Shown here piece by piece: positions 37,730-49,600 of a stretch of DNA of 64,000 bases. The notes below the pieces were generated by a model. That model saw nothing but the letters and a program-made list of their open reading frames with translations, was not told the origin of the DNA and searched no databases. Origin of the DNA: Dermatophagoides farinae (Eukaryota > Arthropoda > Arachnida > Sarcoptiformes > Pyroglyphidae). Both the position numbers and the translations under genes were made by a program. The DNA lies in the NCBI RefSeq assembly GCF_024713945.1, contig NC_134685.1, positions 930,001 to 994,000 on the forward strand, written 5' to 3'. Numbering within the stretch: position 1 is the first letter of the stretch; every line of letters starts with the position of its first letter.

Positions 37730-39405
37730 TATTGATGATAATCGATTATCGATTCTATAAAGAAGAAGAAAAAAAAAATGAATTTCATTACGATTGCAAT
37801 TGCAATCGGATTATATATTGACAATCGATTTCGATAATCGAGATCAATAATACAACCCTCTACAACAACAACAACAATTGATATATGATAACAATGATAA
37901 TGGTTTGGTAGCAATCCTTGGTAGATAAATCGATTTTTTTTCCCATTTTATCAATCCAAATATTTGTGTAATCGAAAAGAAAAAAAATCAACGAATTTTT
38001 ATTGTATCAATAAATCAATCAATCAATCTATAAAAAAAAACTACCACTACATTTGAAAATCTGTCCATGATTAAATATATATATCGTTATTATCTAACAC
38101 TTGTCCATAATTCTACTTCCATTTAGAATATTCATTGCAACCATAATGACAATGATGATGATGATGATGATGAACTTGGCCCAATTTCTATTCATGTTTC
38201 GCTCTGGTTGATTTTCTACATTTCTCTTCTCTCAACATTTGGCATCAGTCAAGTTTTTTTTTCTTTTTTTTTCTCTCTCTCTCTCTCTCTCTCTATTTTT
38301 TTTGTGTGTCATCAAAAAGGTCATCGTCATCATTTCATCGTTCATATGCAATAATAATAATAAACTAGACAATCAGTCAGTCAGTCAGTCAAACATCATC
38401 ATCATCATCATCATCAGGTCACACACACATACACATGAAATGGTGAGAAGAAAAAAAAAATTGATGTTTACCTGAAAATTTTTTTTTATTGGGGGGAGAA
38501 GGAAATGAATGAATTAATGGTGGTGGTGATGATGTGCCCCTTTTTTTTGTTGTCTAAAATTATTCTCAACGTACTTGATGGTGACTGGTGCAATAGATTG
38601 TATAACCCCTGTCCTAATAGATCAACATGTGTGTGTGTTTCGATGTGCGAAAAGGAGAGAAACGAATTTAATCACACACACACACACTCGCATACACACA
38701 CATTTCGGTTACTGACTTAAAGACCGAGTTTTATATTTTGTTTTGTTTTTTTTCTTTTTGTTACCGTCATTTTTTTTTATTTGGTAGGTCGACTTTGGTT
38801 TGTTGTCGAGTCGGTCGGTCGGTCGGTCAATCACTGTTCTCTTTTTTTTTCATTCATTCATTCATTTATTATTCTTCAAGGTTGTTGTTGTTGTTGTTAC
38901 CCGTTTGAAATGTATTATGGGTTAAATGGAAAAAAATGATAATAACCAAACGACAACGATACGGTTATTATTATTACCCAAAACACACACACACACACAC
39001 ATATCTACTTCCTAGTTCATACACACACACACACATTCATATATTTTTCACATATAAGGAAACGCGGTTATCGTTTGTTGATTATGGTATAAGCACCCAA
39101 AAAAAAAATTTTTTTTTCTTCAATTAATTTCCTTGAAATTCATATAATGGATAATGATGATAATTAAACCAGAAACAAAAACCAAAAACCAGTTTACTTA
39201 GATAAAGAGATCTGTATGTGTTCAGAGCTGGCTTGTTGTTCATGTGTCGGACACATGAGAATATCCGGTGACTGATTTTTTTTCTGTTTTGTTTCACCAC
39301 CTGAAAATAAAATTTACACTACCATCTGATGTTGAAAAAAAAATGAAAACAAATTCTGATTCTGATTTTTTTTTATTTATTCAATTCAATTATATTTAAT
39401 TTAAT
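36001..39405. other. Gene-poor region, part 3
   Basis: Last third of the repeat-rich stretch: (TGGT)n at 36091-36115, (GT)n at 36159-36183, (GTT)n at 36412-36433, (CAA)n at 36591-36612, (CA)n at 37012-37034, (GATT)n at 37211-37230, (GAT)n at 37243-37269, (GT)n at 37683-37727, (CT)n at 38273-38293, and (GGTC)n at 38812-38828. A short inverted repeat (8-bp arms) is at 39240-39258. No coding frame or structural RNA was recognised. Confidence 0.5.
37683..37727. repeat. (GT)22 dinucleotide repeat
   Basis: 45 bp of uninterrupted alternating GT, the longest such tract in the window. A likely length-variable marker. Confidence 0.95.
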
Positions 39406-40562
39406 TCAATTTGATGATGATAATAAATCATTGAAAAATCCATCATTTTTCTTTTTTGAATTCACAGCTGTTGTTTTCTTTGATTTTGTTTCTTCATCAT
39501 TATTATTTGATCGAATTAAATCATAATGAAATAATTCAATTTGATTTTCCATTACACCAACAATACGATTGGTGATTTGATTAACATCGATACATTCAAT
39601 TTGTTTTGTTTGATTTTCGACCACTGTTTCATGATGTTGATGTGGAAATAGACTGATTATTTCTATTGTACCATCCGATGTACCAAATACAATCATATTT
39701 TGTTCATCATCAATAATTTCCATACAATCAATGCTTGAATGTCCGGCATTATTCTGTCGTATTGGATAACGATCACTAATATTACCCCATTCATTATTAT
39801 TATTGAATATATTGATGACACCATCTTCACATCCAACAATCACTTTATTCTTCTCCTCTAAATATCGTACAGTTTGAAAACCAGCATCAAATAATTCCGA
39901 TTGTGGTGGTTCTAATCGTCGTGCACGAATATTGAATGCCGATAATGTTCCTTCACCAGATGTTGCAAATACAAGCTGTTTATTTGAATCTATATCCAAA
40001 TCGCTTATATAATTATCACATTCATTCAATGACATATGTATTGGACGTTCCATACGATAATCCCAGCATTTAAAATCGCCATCATCATCACCAATGCAGA
40101 CAAGATAATCATCGGCAACCAATAATGAATAGATTTTCTTTTTTCCATTAGATATTTTTCGAATCATTTTTTGTGTCTGAACATCAGTGATTTTGATTGA
40201 TTTCGATATGGAAAACATTCGATTTTGATGAAAACGTATCTTACGGATTGGATTACCACGATGATATTTCTGCCATTCATGTACGATTGTTGGTTTTTTC
40301 GAATCATCACCACCACCACCACCACCATCATCATCATCGATATTGAAATTTATTCTATTTTAAATCAAAAAAAAAAAAGAAAAATTAAATAGACCTTGTT
40401 CACGAAAACAAAATGATACACACACACATACATTTTAATATCACCTTCAATGGTGGAAAATCCAATCAAATCATGATGATCAGGATGAAATTGACAATCA
40501 TAAATCAAATCCGTTCCATTCAATCGATATTCCAATAATTTTTTCGTTTCAATCGTTGTCAT
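39406..40562 (-). CDS. WDR55: WD repeat-containing protein 55
   Basis: Two exons on the minus strand, 40562-40432 and 40354-39406, giving 359 residues (human 383). WD-type blades align along the length with human WDR55: LIYDCQFHPDHHDLIGFSTIEGDIKM at the start, the SISKSIKITDVQT blade, DDYLVCIGDDDGDFKCWDYR, ATSGEGTLSAFNIRARRLE, NAGHSSIDCMEI, FGTSDGTIEIISLFP, and the C-terminal KKKNDGFFNDL (human KKKGG...DDFFAGL). WDR55 is a nucleolar protein required for rRNA processing and early development. A GAT/GGT repeat gives an Asp/Gly insert at residues about 49-60, right after the intron. Same strand as ATG13, 380 bp downstream of it. Confidence 0.9.
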
Positions 40563-40942
40563 TATGCAAATGGTGATTGATGATAAATAAATCAACTTTT
40601 ATTTATTCAATTTAAAACAAAAAAAAAGTTAAAAATACAAAACACGTGATAAATTTTCAAAATAGACAAATTATTATTATTATCAACAACATGATGATGA
40701 TCATAAAAAATTCGTCTAAATTCGAATGAAATGATGAAAAAAAACATGTGACAATCAAAATGACCATCAGAGCCATCTAGTGATGTCTGGGCAAAAAAAA
40801 AATTCCAATTTATAATTTTTGGCTTTTTTCTTTCTTTAAAAAAATTATGGTGATGATGATCACGATGAAGATGATAATGAGTATGACTGGAAACAAATGA
40901 TGATGATGATGATGAGTAGGAAAAGTAATGATTTCAATAGGT
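40563..40942. other. Spacer between ATG13 and WDR55
   Basis: 380 bp, AT-rich, with A-runs at 40619 and 40792 and (GAT)n near 40851-40915. It holds the ATG13 3' end and the WDR55 5' region. Nothing coding. Confidence 0.5.
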
Positions 40943-42367
40943 TTAGGTTTCAAATTTCAAATCTTCATTTTCATTTGATACACAAATTGATTCAACAAAA
41001 CTATCGATTTGTGTTGCCGCCGATTCTAATTCGGCTAATTGCATGCTCAATTCATCCATATCGTTGATTGAATCACAATCTTCATCCATATCGTTGATTG
41101 AATCACAATCATTTGATCGATGTAAAAATGTTGGCGATGGACCATGAAAAAATGAATGTAAAAGACTTTCTTCCGATGCAAATGGTGCATTCAATTCGAC
41201 AAATACAAAACTATCGTTTGATGTTGAATAAATTTGTTGTGATGTAGGTGATTTTATTGATTGTGATTGTGATTTCATCATTTTTGTTGACGGTATCTTT
41301 ATCGGATTGGATGATGGTGATGATTTTGGTGTTGTCGTTGTCATAATATTTGTTGTTGATTGTTGTTCATCATCACATGTTAGATTTTTCATTTCAATTT
41401 CTTTTGACATTGATAATAATGAACTGAATGGTATATTGAAATCGGTTTCAAAATTATTCGATTTTTTTGTTGCAAATGCTGGATTCAATGGTTTTATTAT
41501 ATCAAAAATATCCAATGGTTCATTGGTTAGATCGATTTTAAAATGGTCATCTTTCATTGATAATTGAATATCATCATCATCATCATGTTGTTGTTGTTGT
41601 TTTGTTAATTGTTTATTTGCATCATCTTGAATAATATTATCATCATCATCATCATTATTCAAATGTTTGGCCATTTCATCTGATTGTTGTGTTAGATTTT
41701 CAATCTCAGATTCACTTGTTACATTCATATCGGTTCGATAAATAAATGATAATGATAATTCATTCAATTCACTACGTATAACACCGATTGTTTTCAATGG
41801 TGAATAATGACGATTTTGATCAGTTAATCGGTCAATAAAATCTGTATAATTTTTCAATACCAATGGATAAATACGATAACAAATGACATAAGAATCAGCA
41901 CTTTGACCTTTTGAACTAAGACGATATGCAGGCGTCGAACGTGTCAATACTATTAATGATTTAATCATATTACTCATACGTATAAATATTTCATATACTT
42001 TCTGTGAATATTCATCCAAATGTTTTTGTTCAAAATCTTTTTCATTAATCAATGTATGATTGGCAAATATCCAATATTCTAATGTAATCGATATATTATC
42101 GGCATTTTTCAATAATATTTCACAACAAATTTTCCATTCTTTTTGTATGAAAAACATTTGTTGACCATTGGATAAATGTTTTAAACATTTTTGTGCATTA
42201 TCATATACATCTTTCATATCGACAATATCTAGATTGAACCAATCTTTACCATTTGGATTACATTTAGTTTGTGTACGTTGATCATTACCAAGACGTGATT
42301 GAACAATTATTTGGGTACATTTATGAACAAATTGTGAGATGAATTTATCGATATCTTTAAGGGACAT
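40943..42367 (-). CDS. ATG13: Autophagy-related protein 13
   Basis: Intronless, 474 residues from ATG at 42367 (MSLKDIDKFISQFVHKCTQIIVQSR). The N-terminal HORMA domain is recognisable by WFNLDIVDMKDV, the ALT-like RSTPAYRLSSKGQ and the following YVICYRIYP, all hallmarks of ATG13. The middle is disordered (Asp, Gln, Thr, Ser). Near residue 400 SFVFVELNAPF matches the LC3-interacting region of animal ATG13 (human DDFVMIDFKPAF), and the C-terminal QIDSFVESI resembles the end of vertebrate ATG13. ATG13 is the adaptor of the ULK1/Atg1 complex that starts autophagosome formation. An exact in-frame 30-bp tandem duplication lies at 41051-41110. Head to head with TRMT1 (338 bp). Confidence 0.93.
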   Translation of the reverse strand: MSLKDIDKFISQFVHKCTQIIVQSRLGNDQRTQTKCNPNGKDWFNLDIVDMKDVYDNAQKCLKHLSNGQQMFFIQKEWKICCEILLKNADNISITLEYWIFANHTLINEKDFEQKHLDEYSQKVYEIFIRMSNMIKSLIVLTRSTPAYRLSSKGQSADSYVICYRIYPLVLKNYTDFIDRLTDQNRHYSPLKTIGVIRSELNELSLSFIYRTDMNVTSESEIENLTQQSDEMAKHLNNDDDDDNIIQDDANKQLTKQQQQHDDDDDIQLSMKDDHFKIDLTNEPLDIFDIIKPLNPAFATKKSNNFETDFNIPFSSLLSMSKEIEMKNLTCDDEQQSTTNIMTTTTPKSSPSSNPIKIPSTKMMKSQSQSIKSPTSQQIYSTSNDSFVFVELNAPFASEESLLHSFFHGPSPTFLHRSNDCDSINDMDEDCDSINDMDELSMQLAELESAATQIDSFVESICVSNENEDLKFET

Positions 42368-42705
42368 TTTTTTTTGTTTTGTTTTAACAAATATAACCAG
42401 GAAACAAAACAAATGATATAACAATTATTGAATATTGGAAAAAAAAGAAAATTTTAAAAAATAAACATCCAGTAAAATTTTTGTTTTGTTTTGTTTTGAT
42501 TTTGTTTTTTCTCTTTGCTGCAATGCAGCATATATAAATAGTGGTATGGTATAAATCCAGAGAGAGAGGCAAAGAACATCATCACGAAAGACGTCATCAT
42601 CGAATGGCTATATCGACTTGAATGAATTTATCCGTTCGAAATGGCCATACAAAAATTCCATGCTTGCCGCAAAAAAAAATTCCATAGAACGAGCAAAAAA
42701 ACAAA
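42368..42705. promoter_or_regulatory. Shared 5' region of ATG13 and TRMT1
   Basis: 338 bp between divergent starts. TATATAAAT at 42531-42539 is 167 bp before the TRMT1 start and reads almost as a TATA box on the other strand too. It is immediately preceded by the inverted repeat GCTGCA-A-TGCAGC (42517-42529). Regulatory role inferred from position. Confidence 0.4.
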
Positions 42706-44303
42706 ATGATGGATCCAATTGATAAAAAAACAGCCAGTGGCGATAAAGATAACCGAATAATTCGTGAAGGTAAAGCTCAAATACATTGTCGAAAACAAGT
42801 GTTCTACAATCAAGTTCAAGAATTTAATCGTGATCTTAGGTAAGTGGTGTTTTTTTTTTCTTTTAAATATTTGTATATTTGAAAAATGTTTTCTTTTTTT
42901 TTCTCGAAAAAAAAGTGTATTAGCCGCTCATACATATTTGAAAAATGAACTTTGGAAATCGTCAACATCTTCGAAAATTTTTGTCAAAGATCGTGTTTGT
43001 ATTTTGGATGCACTTTCAGCAAGCGGATTACGATCGATAAGATATTCACTTGAATGTAAACAATGTCCATTACCAATAGATGTTATTGCCAATGATATTT
43101 CGGAAGAGGCAATCAATATAATTGAATCGAATATTGAATTGAATAATGCCTATAATGTTATAGTTACCAATGAAGATGCTAGCATGTTGATGTATAAGAA
43201 AAAAGCATTAAATGAACGAATCACTATTATTGATCTTGATCCTTATGGTTGTCCAACAAAATTTCTTGATTCAGCCATACAGAATATTGTCGATGGTGGT
43301 TTATTGATGGTCACTTCTACCGATATGGCCGTACTATGTGGTAATCATGGTAATGCATGTTTCGCTAAATATGGTTCATATCCATTACGGGCAAAATTTT
43401 GTCATGAAATGGCATTACGTATTATTTGTGCATCGGTCAATTCAAATGCAGCACGTTATGGTCGGCATGCTATTCCATTGCTTTCGTTAAGTGTAGATTT
43501 TTATTGCCGCATATTTTTCCGTGTATTCACATCAAAAAATGAAGCTCAACGTTCGATGACAAAAATGGCATACGTTTACCTATGTAAAGGTTGTGAATCA
43601 TTTCAACTTCAACCACTATGTGAGATAAAAGATGGTAATGAAAAAAATCTTGTTCCAGCAACGGTTAAATGTGATAAAACCTGTGGCATATGTGGCCATT
43701 CTTATCGTATTGGTGGTCCGATTTGGTCAGCATCGATTCATGATAAAGATTTTGTCCATAATCTTCAGAATGAATTGGAAGCTTTACGAGAATCTGATTC
43801 GAATCATTTCGGTACCTATCGTCGTATGGAAGGAATGTTACAATTAGTGGCTGAAGAACTTGATGATTGTCCACTTTATTATCATTTAGATCGTCTTTGT
43901 TCGATTGTTTGCTGTCAAGTATCTTCAATGAAAATTATTTCGTTCAATATTGATTAATGGTGGTTATCGATTTTCATTGTCACATGCATACAAAAATTCA
44001 ATGAAAACCGATGCACCAAACGAATTCATATGGGCAATGATACAACATTTGGTGAAAAAATCCAAAGAATCCACTAGCAACAATAGTAAACGTCAATCAC
44101 ATATACAGAATATTTTGGATAAAAATTTTAATTATAAAATCAATGATACATTAATCAAAGAAGAACCATTATCAAAATCAAAAAATCTATTACGATACCA
44201 ATGGAATCCAGAACAATATTGGGGACCAAAATCCAAACCAACAGCCAAAAGAACAAACAATAATGATGAAATCTGTACAAATAAATCAATGAAAACTGTT
44301 TGA
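42706..44303 (+). CDS. TRMT1: tRNA (guanine26-N2)-dimethyltransferase with a +1 frame disruption
   Basis: Exons 42706-42839 and 42916-44303. It starts MMDPIDKK and enters the family block IIREGKAQIHC...VFYNQVQEFNRDLSVLAA. The S-adenosylmethionine fold shows VCILDALSASGLRSIRY and the catalytic DLDPYGCPTKFLDSA, then STDMAVLCGN, a Cys-rich segment (CKGC and CDKTCGICG) and IGGPIWSASIHD. It modifies guanosine 26 of tRNAs. One surplus A at 43931-43934 (ATGAAAATTATTTCG) causes a premature TAA nine codons on. Dropping it gives KLFRSILINGGYRFSLSHAYKNS, matching the family, and a 506-residue protein ending in the NPEQYWGPKSKP block. Conservation on both sides argues for a working gene or a consensus error, not decay. 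Confidence 0.9.
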
Positions 44304-44379
44304 AAAAAAAGAATTGAACAACAACAACAACAAATTCAAAAATTTTTTTATTATTCTGAACGGAAGATCATTGTGTATG

Positions 44380-45363
44380 TCAACAAACATAATGATGATA
44401 ATGATGAAGATGATTATCTGTTTGTTTAATATTGAATGTACGACGATAAATGATTGTATCAAATAATTTACGTAAAAATTTCAATGGCCATCTAGTTATA
44501 AATGATAATAATGATGAAAAGCTCTTCAAAAAAAGATTATCACATTGATAATATGTTTGTATTGTAAATGAACGTAATGAATTACGTATGATTAATAAAT
44601 GATATTTTGGATGAATGGTAAACAATGGTAACCACCACCATGATGATGGATGGCCACCATTTAAATAATAAACATATGAATAACCATCATAAGCACAATC
44701 ATTGATTGAATAATAAAGTGGTAATAATTTGTAACGTTGAAATTGTAATTTTTCATAAAAACGTATTGCATACATATTTGTTGTTAGTACATGTAGATAA
44801 ATTGCTTTACAATTATTTTTCATTGTTGTTATTGATTGTAAATTTTGTATTAGATTTTTCACTAATAATGTTGCAATACCACGACGTCTTAGCCGTTTGA
44901 TGACGCCCAATGTTAATATATATGCAACTTGTATATTATTATCTTGTTGATGTTCAAAATGTTTGGCCAAAAAACCAAAATCTTCATAATTTAAATTTTG
45001 ATAACAACGTATTTCGGTGACCAATAATGCAACAATTTCATCATTAATAGTGGCAACAAGACTACAGAATCGTTGATTATGATTATTAACAATAGTTTCA
45101 TACCATGCATCTGGATAACGTACTGGAAACCATTCTTGACAAAGCATTCGTATAGTATTCAGATCGGTGGGGTTCTTTAAATTGTTGGATTCACATTGAT
45201 TTTTCCATTGTTGATATGATAACCGAAAAAAAAATAGAGAGAGAAAAAAATCAAAAATTTTTCTGTAAATTATAAATAGAAATTTCACACACACACATAC
45301 CAAATATCGCATTCGAATCGTATCATCGGATGATGGTGCCATTGTCATGAAATTTTCCGACAT
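44380..45363 (-). CDS. NAA60: N-alpha-acetyltransferase 60
   Basis: The GNAT protein NAA60 acetylates N-termini of membrane proteins on the Golgi's cytosolic face. Family blocks: LCQEWFPVRYPDAWYETI, QVAYILTLGVIKRLRRRGIATLLV (acetyl-CoA binding R/Q-x-x-G-x-A), CKAIYLHVLTTNMYAIRFYEKL, YYSINDCAYDGYSYVYYLNGGHP. A long C-terminal part with aromatic/basic helices could attach to membranes, as known for NAA60. Exon 1 is 45363-45301 and the rest 45222-44380 (301 residues if spliced). The implied intron 45300-45223 starts GTATGT and ends in a T-rich tract plus CGG instead of CAG. It is 78 nt, stop-free and in frame, so retention would give 327 residues with 26 mostly hydrophobic extra ones. Confidence 0.9.
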   Translation of the reverse strand: MSENFMTMAPSSDDTIRMRYLVCVCVKFLFIIYRKIFDFFLSLFFFRLSYQQWKNQCESNNLKNPTDLNTIRMLCQEWFPVRYPDAWYETIVNNHNQRFCSLVATINDEIVALLVTEIRCYQNLNYEDFGFLAKHFEHQQDNNIQVAYILTLGVIKRLRRRGIATLLVKNLIQNLQSITTMKNNCKAIYLHVLTTNMYAIRFYEKLQFQRYKLLPLYYSINDCAYDGYSYVYYLNGGHPSSWWWLPLFTIHPKYHLLIIRNSLRSFTIQTYYQCDNLFLKSFSSLLSFITRWPLKFLRKLFDTIIYRRTFNIKQTDNHLHHYHHYVC

Positions 45364-46604
45364 GTTTATTATCATTATGATGGTGATGGTGATGATCAAA
45401 AAAAATTGAAATGAAATCAATCAAAACCCGTAAAAAAATTTAGTTGACTGTTAAAAATCACATTTGGACATCATGTATGTGTGAATGTCAAAATACTCAA
45501 TAATTTTGTTTTTTGTTTTGTTTCTATATTGCATTCATCATCATCATCATTATCATCATTTTTCTACAAATACCAAAAGATGATAAAAGAATATCCTCCA
45601 TGTTATTGCCATAACGACAACCAACAACCATTGATGATGATGATGATAAAAAGGCAACGGATATGAAAAAAAACCAGCTGTTTTTTTTCACAAAAATTTC
45701 ATTATAATTTTTGAAATAAAAGTATCAATAATGGATGATCAAAGTTTTTCAAATGAATTTCAAAAATGTTGTCGTTGTTGTTGTTGATTTTTTTTTCGCA
45801 TTATCATCATCGAACAACAATAATAAAGAATTTGGATGGATGGATTTAACAAAAAAAATAAAAGGAATAAGAGAGTGGAATTGAATTGAAGAAGGTGGTG
45901 ATGGTGGTGGCGGTGGTGGTGGTGGGAGTGAATGATGAGAGGTATAAGTAAAGAAAATAATTTATTCGAAAATAAATATATTATGTATATGCATTTTCTA
46001 CGCATGCGTAATTTATTTGTTTTTCTTTATTTTCTCTTTCTCTCTCGTTCGATATCATCATCATCATCATGAGGATCCTTTTGATGATGCAGCTGAATTA
46101 TTACTCTCGAAATAGCTGCATGTTTAGTGTATTCTCTTTTTCTTACTTTCTCTTTTGGCTTTCTCTCCCCTTTTTTTATTTTGTTTTTTGTTTTTGTTTT
46201 TGTTTTGTATACGCCGCACACACATTGTGGATTAAGAAAAAAAAAGATTAGAATTTTTTGTTGTTGTTGTTGTTGTTATTGATTCTATAGAAAACAAAAC
46301 AAAACAAAAAAAAAATTCTATGCTAATCTTTCTGGAACATTCAAATTCTGATTCTGATTTCTACAATAATAAACACAAAATGGTGATGATTATGATGAAG
46401 AAAATGAGAATTATTTCGCCTTTCATGGTATTTTTGTATTTGACAAGTTTTTTTTTTGTTTATTGATGATTGATTTTATTGCTGTTTTATTGCAGTGAAA
46501 TTTTTTTTTATTTTTTTGTTTTTCTTAAACGTGAACAAAAAAAAATTATTGAAATTTGAATATCTGAATCATTTTGGTTTCAAATAAATTTTATAATAAA
46601 CATA
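45364..46604. other. Shared 5' region of NAA60 and the JAK gene
   Basis: About 1.2 kb between divergent starts. It holds (CAT)n near 45537-45560, a G-rich (GGT)n tract at 45897-45925, (GTT)n at 46258-46276 and assorted A/T-runs. Open frames are repeat-derived. Confidence 0.5.
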
Positions 46605-49600
46605 ATGATGTCGTCGTCGTCGTCATCGATAACGATATCGAAAACGGCGACAACAACAACAACGATGGGACAATCAACATCAACATCAACATCAACAACA
46701 ACAACAACAACAACGACGACAACAACAACAACAACAAAATCTCCATCACCATCATCATCAACGACATCGACATCTACAATAACATCATCACCTCAACCAT
46801 TGCAACAAACACAACCAGAATCATCATCATCATCATCATCATCAACAGCATCATCAATCAAAATAAATGTATTTGATTTTAATAAAAATGATTATCATAA
46901 TATAACAATTTCAGCCATAATAATGAGAATGGTGACAGGTGAACAACAAGAACAAAATATCAATGATAATAATTTAATCTATGCTGAAGATTTAGTTTTC
47001 TATTTAACATCATCATTAAAAATAACGACAATCTGTTCACATCTGTTTGCATTATATAATGTTGAATCTGATTTATGGATAGCTCCAAATCAACAGCTAC
47101 GTACAATGATTAATGAATTGTTTAATAATCAACAACAAAACGCTAATGATAATGGACCAATGTTACAATTTCAACTAAGAATCCGTTATACACATTCGAA
47201 TCTCATCAACAAACTAAAGGTCGGTAATCTTTAATCTCAATGATTGATGTGTTTCAATATTTTTTTTTAATCTTATTAATTGTACAGGATATCGATTTGG
47301 CAGCTTTTGATTATTATTTTCTACAAATCCGTTATGATTTTTTACATATACCGAAAAAAAAATTCAAAAAAGATGAACTAGAAGAAGTATTCGGTATTGC
47401 ATTAATCGATCTGATTCGTGTTACAATTGAAGATGATGAAAAATTACGTAATGCATATGAACGTTGTGATTCATATATAAGTCAGATAAAAAAATATTGT
47501 CCAAAAAATATGGTAAAACCAAAATTATTATTCATTGATGATAAATTAAAACAAACATTTCGCCGTAATTGTCAAAAAGATACGAATAAAATTTGGGTAA
47601 AATGGTGCTACATAAAACAATTCCTATCACGTGCTCATTCCTTTTATAATCTATCGACAATGCAAATGGCCTATTCGTTTCATGAAATTTATGATATTAT
47701 ATTGGAATCATCGATAAATTTAACATCAATACCGACACAGCAAACAATATCCGAACATTTAGTGCATTATGATTGGAAAGAACAGAAAATTTGTTGGCGA
47801 AAATCATCATCATCATCCGATTAATAATAGTAATAGTAATAGTAACAGTAGTGTTAATAATACTAGTACTAGTACTAGTAATAAATTCAACAATAATCAT
47901 GATGAATGGAAAACATGGTTTTCAATTGAAGAAATTTCCAGTATCAATATACTTTCATTGGATAGAAGAAAAATACTCATTTGTTTTGTTAATAGGCCAG
48001 CATTGACTGTCATATTTCGTCGATTAGGACATATGAAATCATTCATTTCATTATTGTCTGGTTATCATCGTTTATCAATACATTGGAATCTAAATCTATC
48101 GGCTGAATATTTTTCACCAATGTTGAATAAATTAAGAAAAATTAATTGTTTTGGCCCAATACAAGATGAATTTGCTATCAAACGTTTGAAAAAGACACGT
48201 GATGGACAGAAAAATTCTGGCCTATTTCTATTGCGACAAAGTGAAACAGATTTCTATAAACTTAAACTTTGTTATGAACAACAAAATGAAATGAAATGTT
48301 TTGAACTAAAATGGCAACCATCACAATCATCAGATAATTCATTATTTGTATGGAAAGATGATTTCAACATTATCGATGTTCGTGTTGATTATTCAGAATT
48401 ATTAATATGGTTACAGAAACAGCTAAATCTATTTCAACCAATTCTATCGGGTGAAAATGATCATTTACCAGATTTACTGTTATGTAGTCATGAAGATGAT
48501 ATAAACAAATTAAAATCTAATGATGACATTTTACCAATCATACAGAATGAACGTATAAAAAAATCAATATTAACAATGCATAACAATGGTGTATTCTGTA
48601 CACGTATCGGTACCGTAAAATTGGTTGGTAATCAAGAGGAAAAAGTTTTCATTAAAGAATTTATCGATTCCAAAGAATCTGGTAGAGGTGAAAATATATT
48701 GAAAGAAATTGATGAATGGAGTAAATTGAAAAATGTTGCAATCATGAATTGTAAAGGTGTGGTGATGCATCCATTATCAATATTGTTTGAACATTGTCAT
48801 ATTACATTACGTGATTATTATTCATTGCAAGAATTTAAGCTCAATCATTTTAATTTAACTGAAGCAGCTTTCTGTTTGGCTAAAGCATTGGATTATCTTT
48901 ATACGCATAATTTACGTCATGGTTATATAAAATTCGATAATCTATATGTTTCACATTTTTCAAAAACATCATTATTTATAAAATTGGGCGATCCAATTGG
49001 TTTTAGTTGTGATTTTAATCAAACAATTGAACAACCATGGTTACCGCCAGAATATTTTAATGATAATGGATTTTTCTATAAAAAACATACCAATTATAGT
49101 GATGTATGGGCATTCGGTACAACAATGTGGGAAATATTTCATAATGGTAATAAACCATTATTCAATTATATGAATATTGATCAAGTGAATCTATGTGCAA
49201 TGCCTGAGCCGATACGTTTATTGACGAAAAAATGTTGGGATAAAGATTTCTGTAATCGTATACCGCCATCAGGTGTATTCCGTGAACTTGTATTAATACT
49301 ATATGAGGCAAGAAAATATCGTAAACAATATATTCTATCAAACGATGGTATCAATGATGAAATGATACGTAAAATGAATATTGAAAAAATAAATATAAAA
49401 TCATCATATCCAACGTATTCAATGAAGAATAATAATTCACTTGGCGGAAGTAGTACTGGAATAATAGATAATAATAGTATGATTAATAATAATGGCTATA
49501 GTCAACGGTCATCATTACCGATTAGTAATGGTTATCAACAACGTCCAATATCATTATATGATGATGATGATGAAGACGACGACGATGATGATGATGATGA

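Noticed and set aside
39240-39258. Hairpin with 8-bp arms (TCATGTGT, loop CGG, ACACATGA)
   Set aside because: Too short for a microRNA precursor or terminator, and expected by chance in 64 kb.
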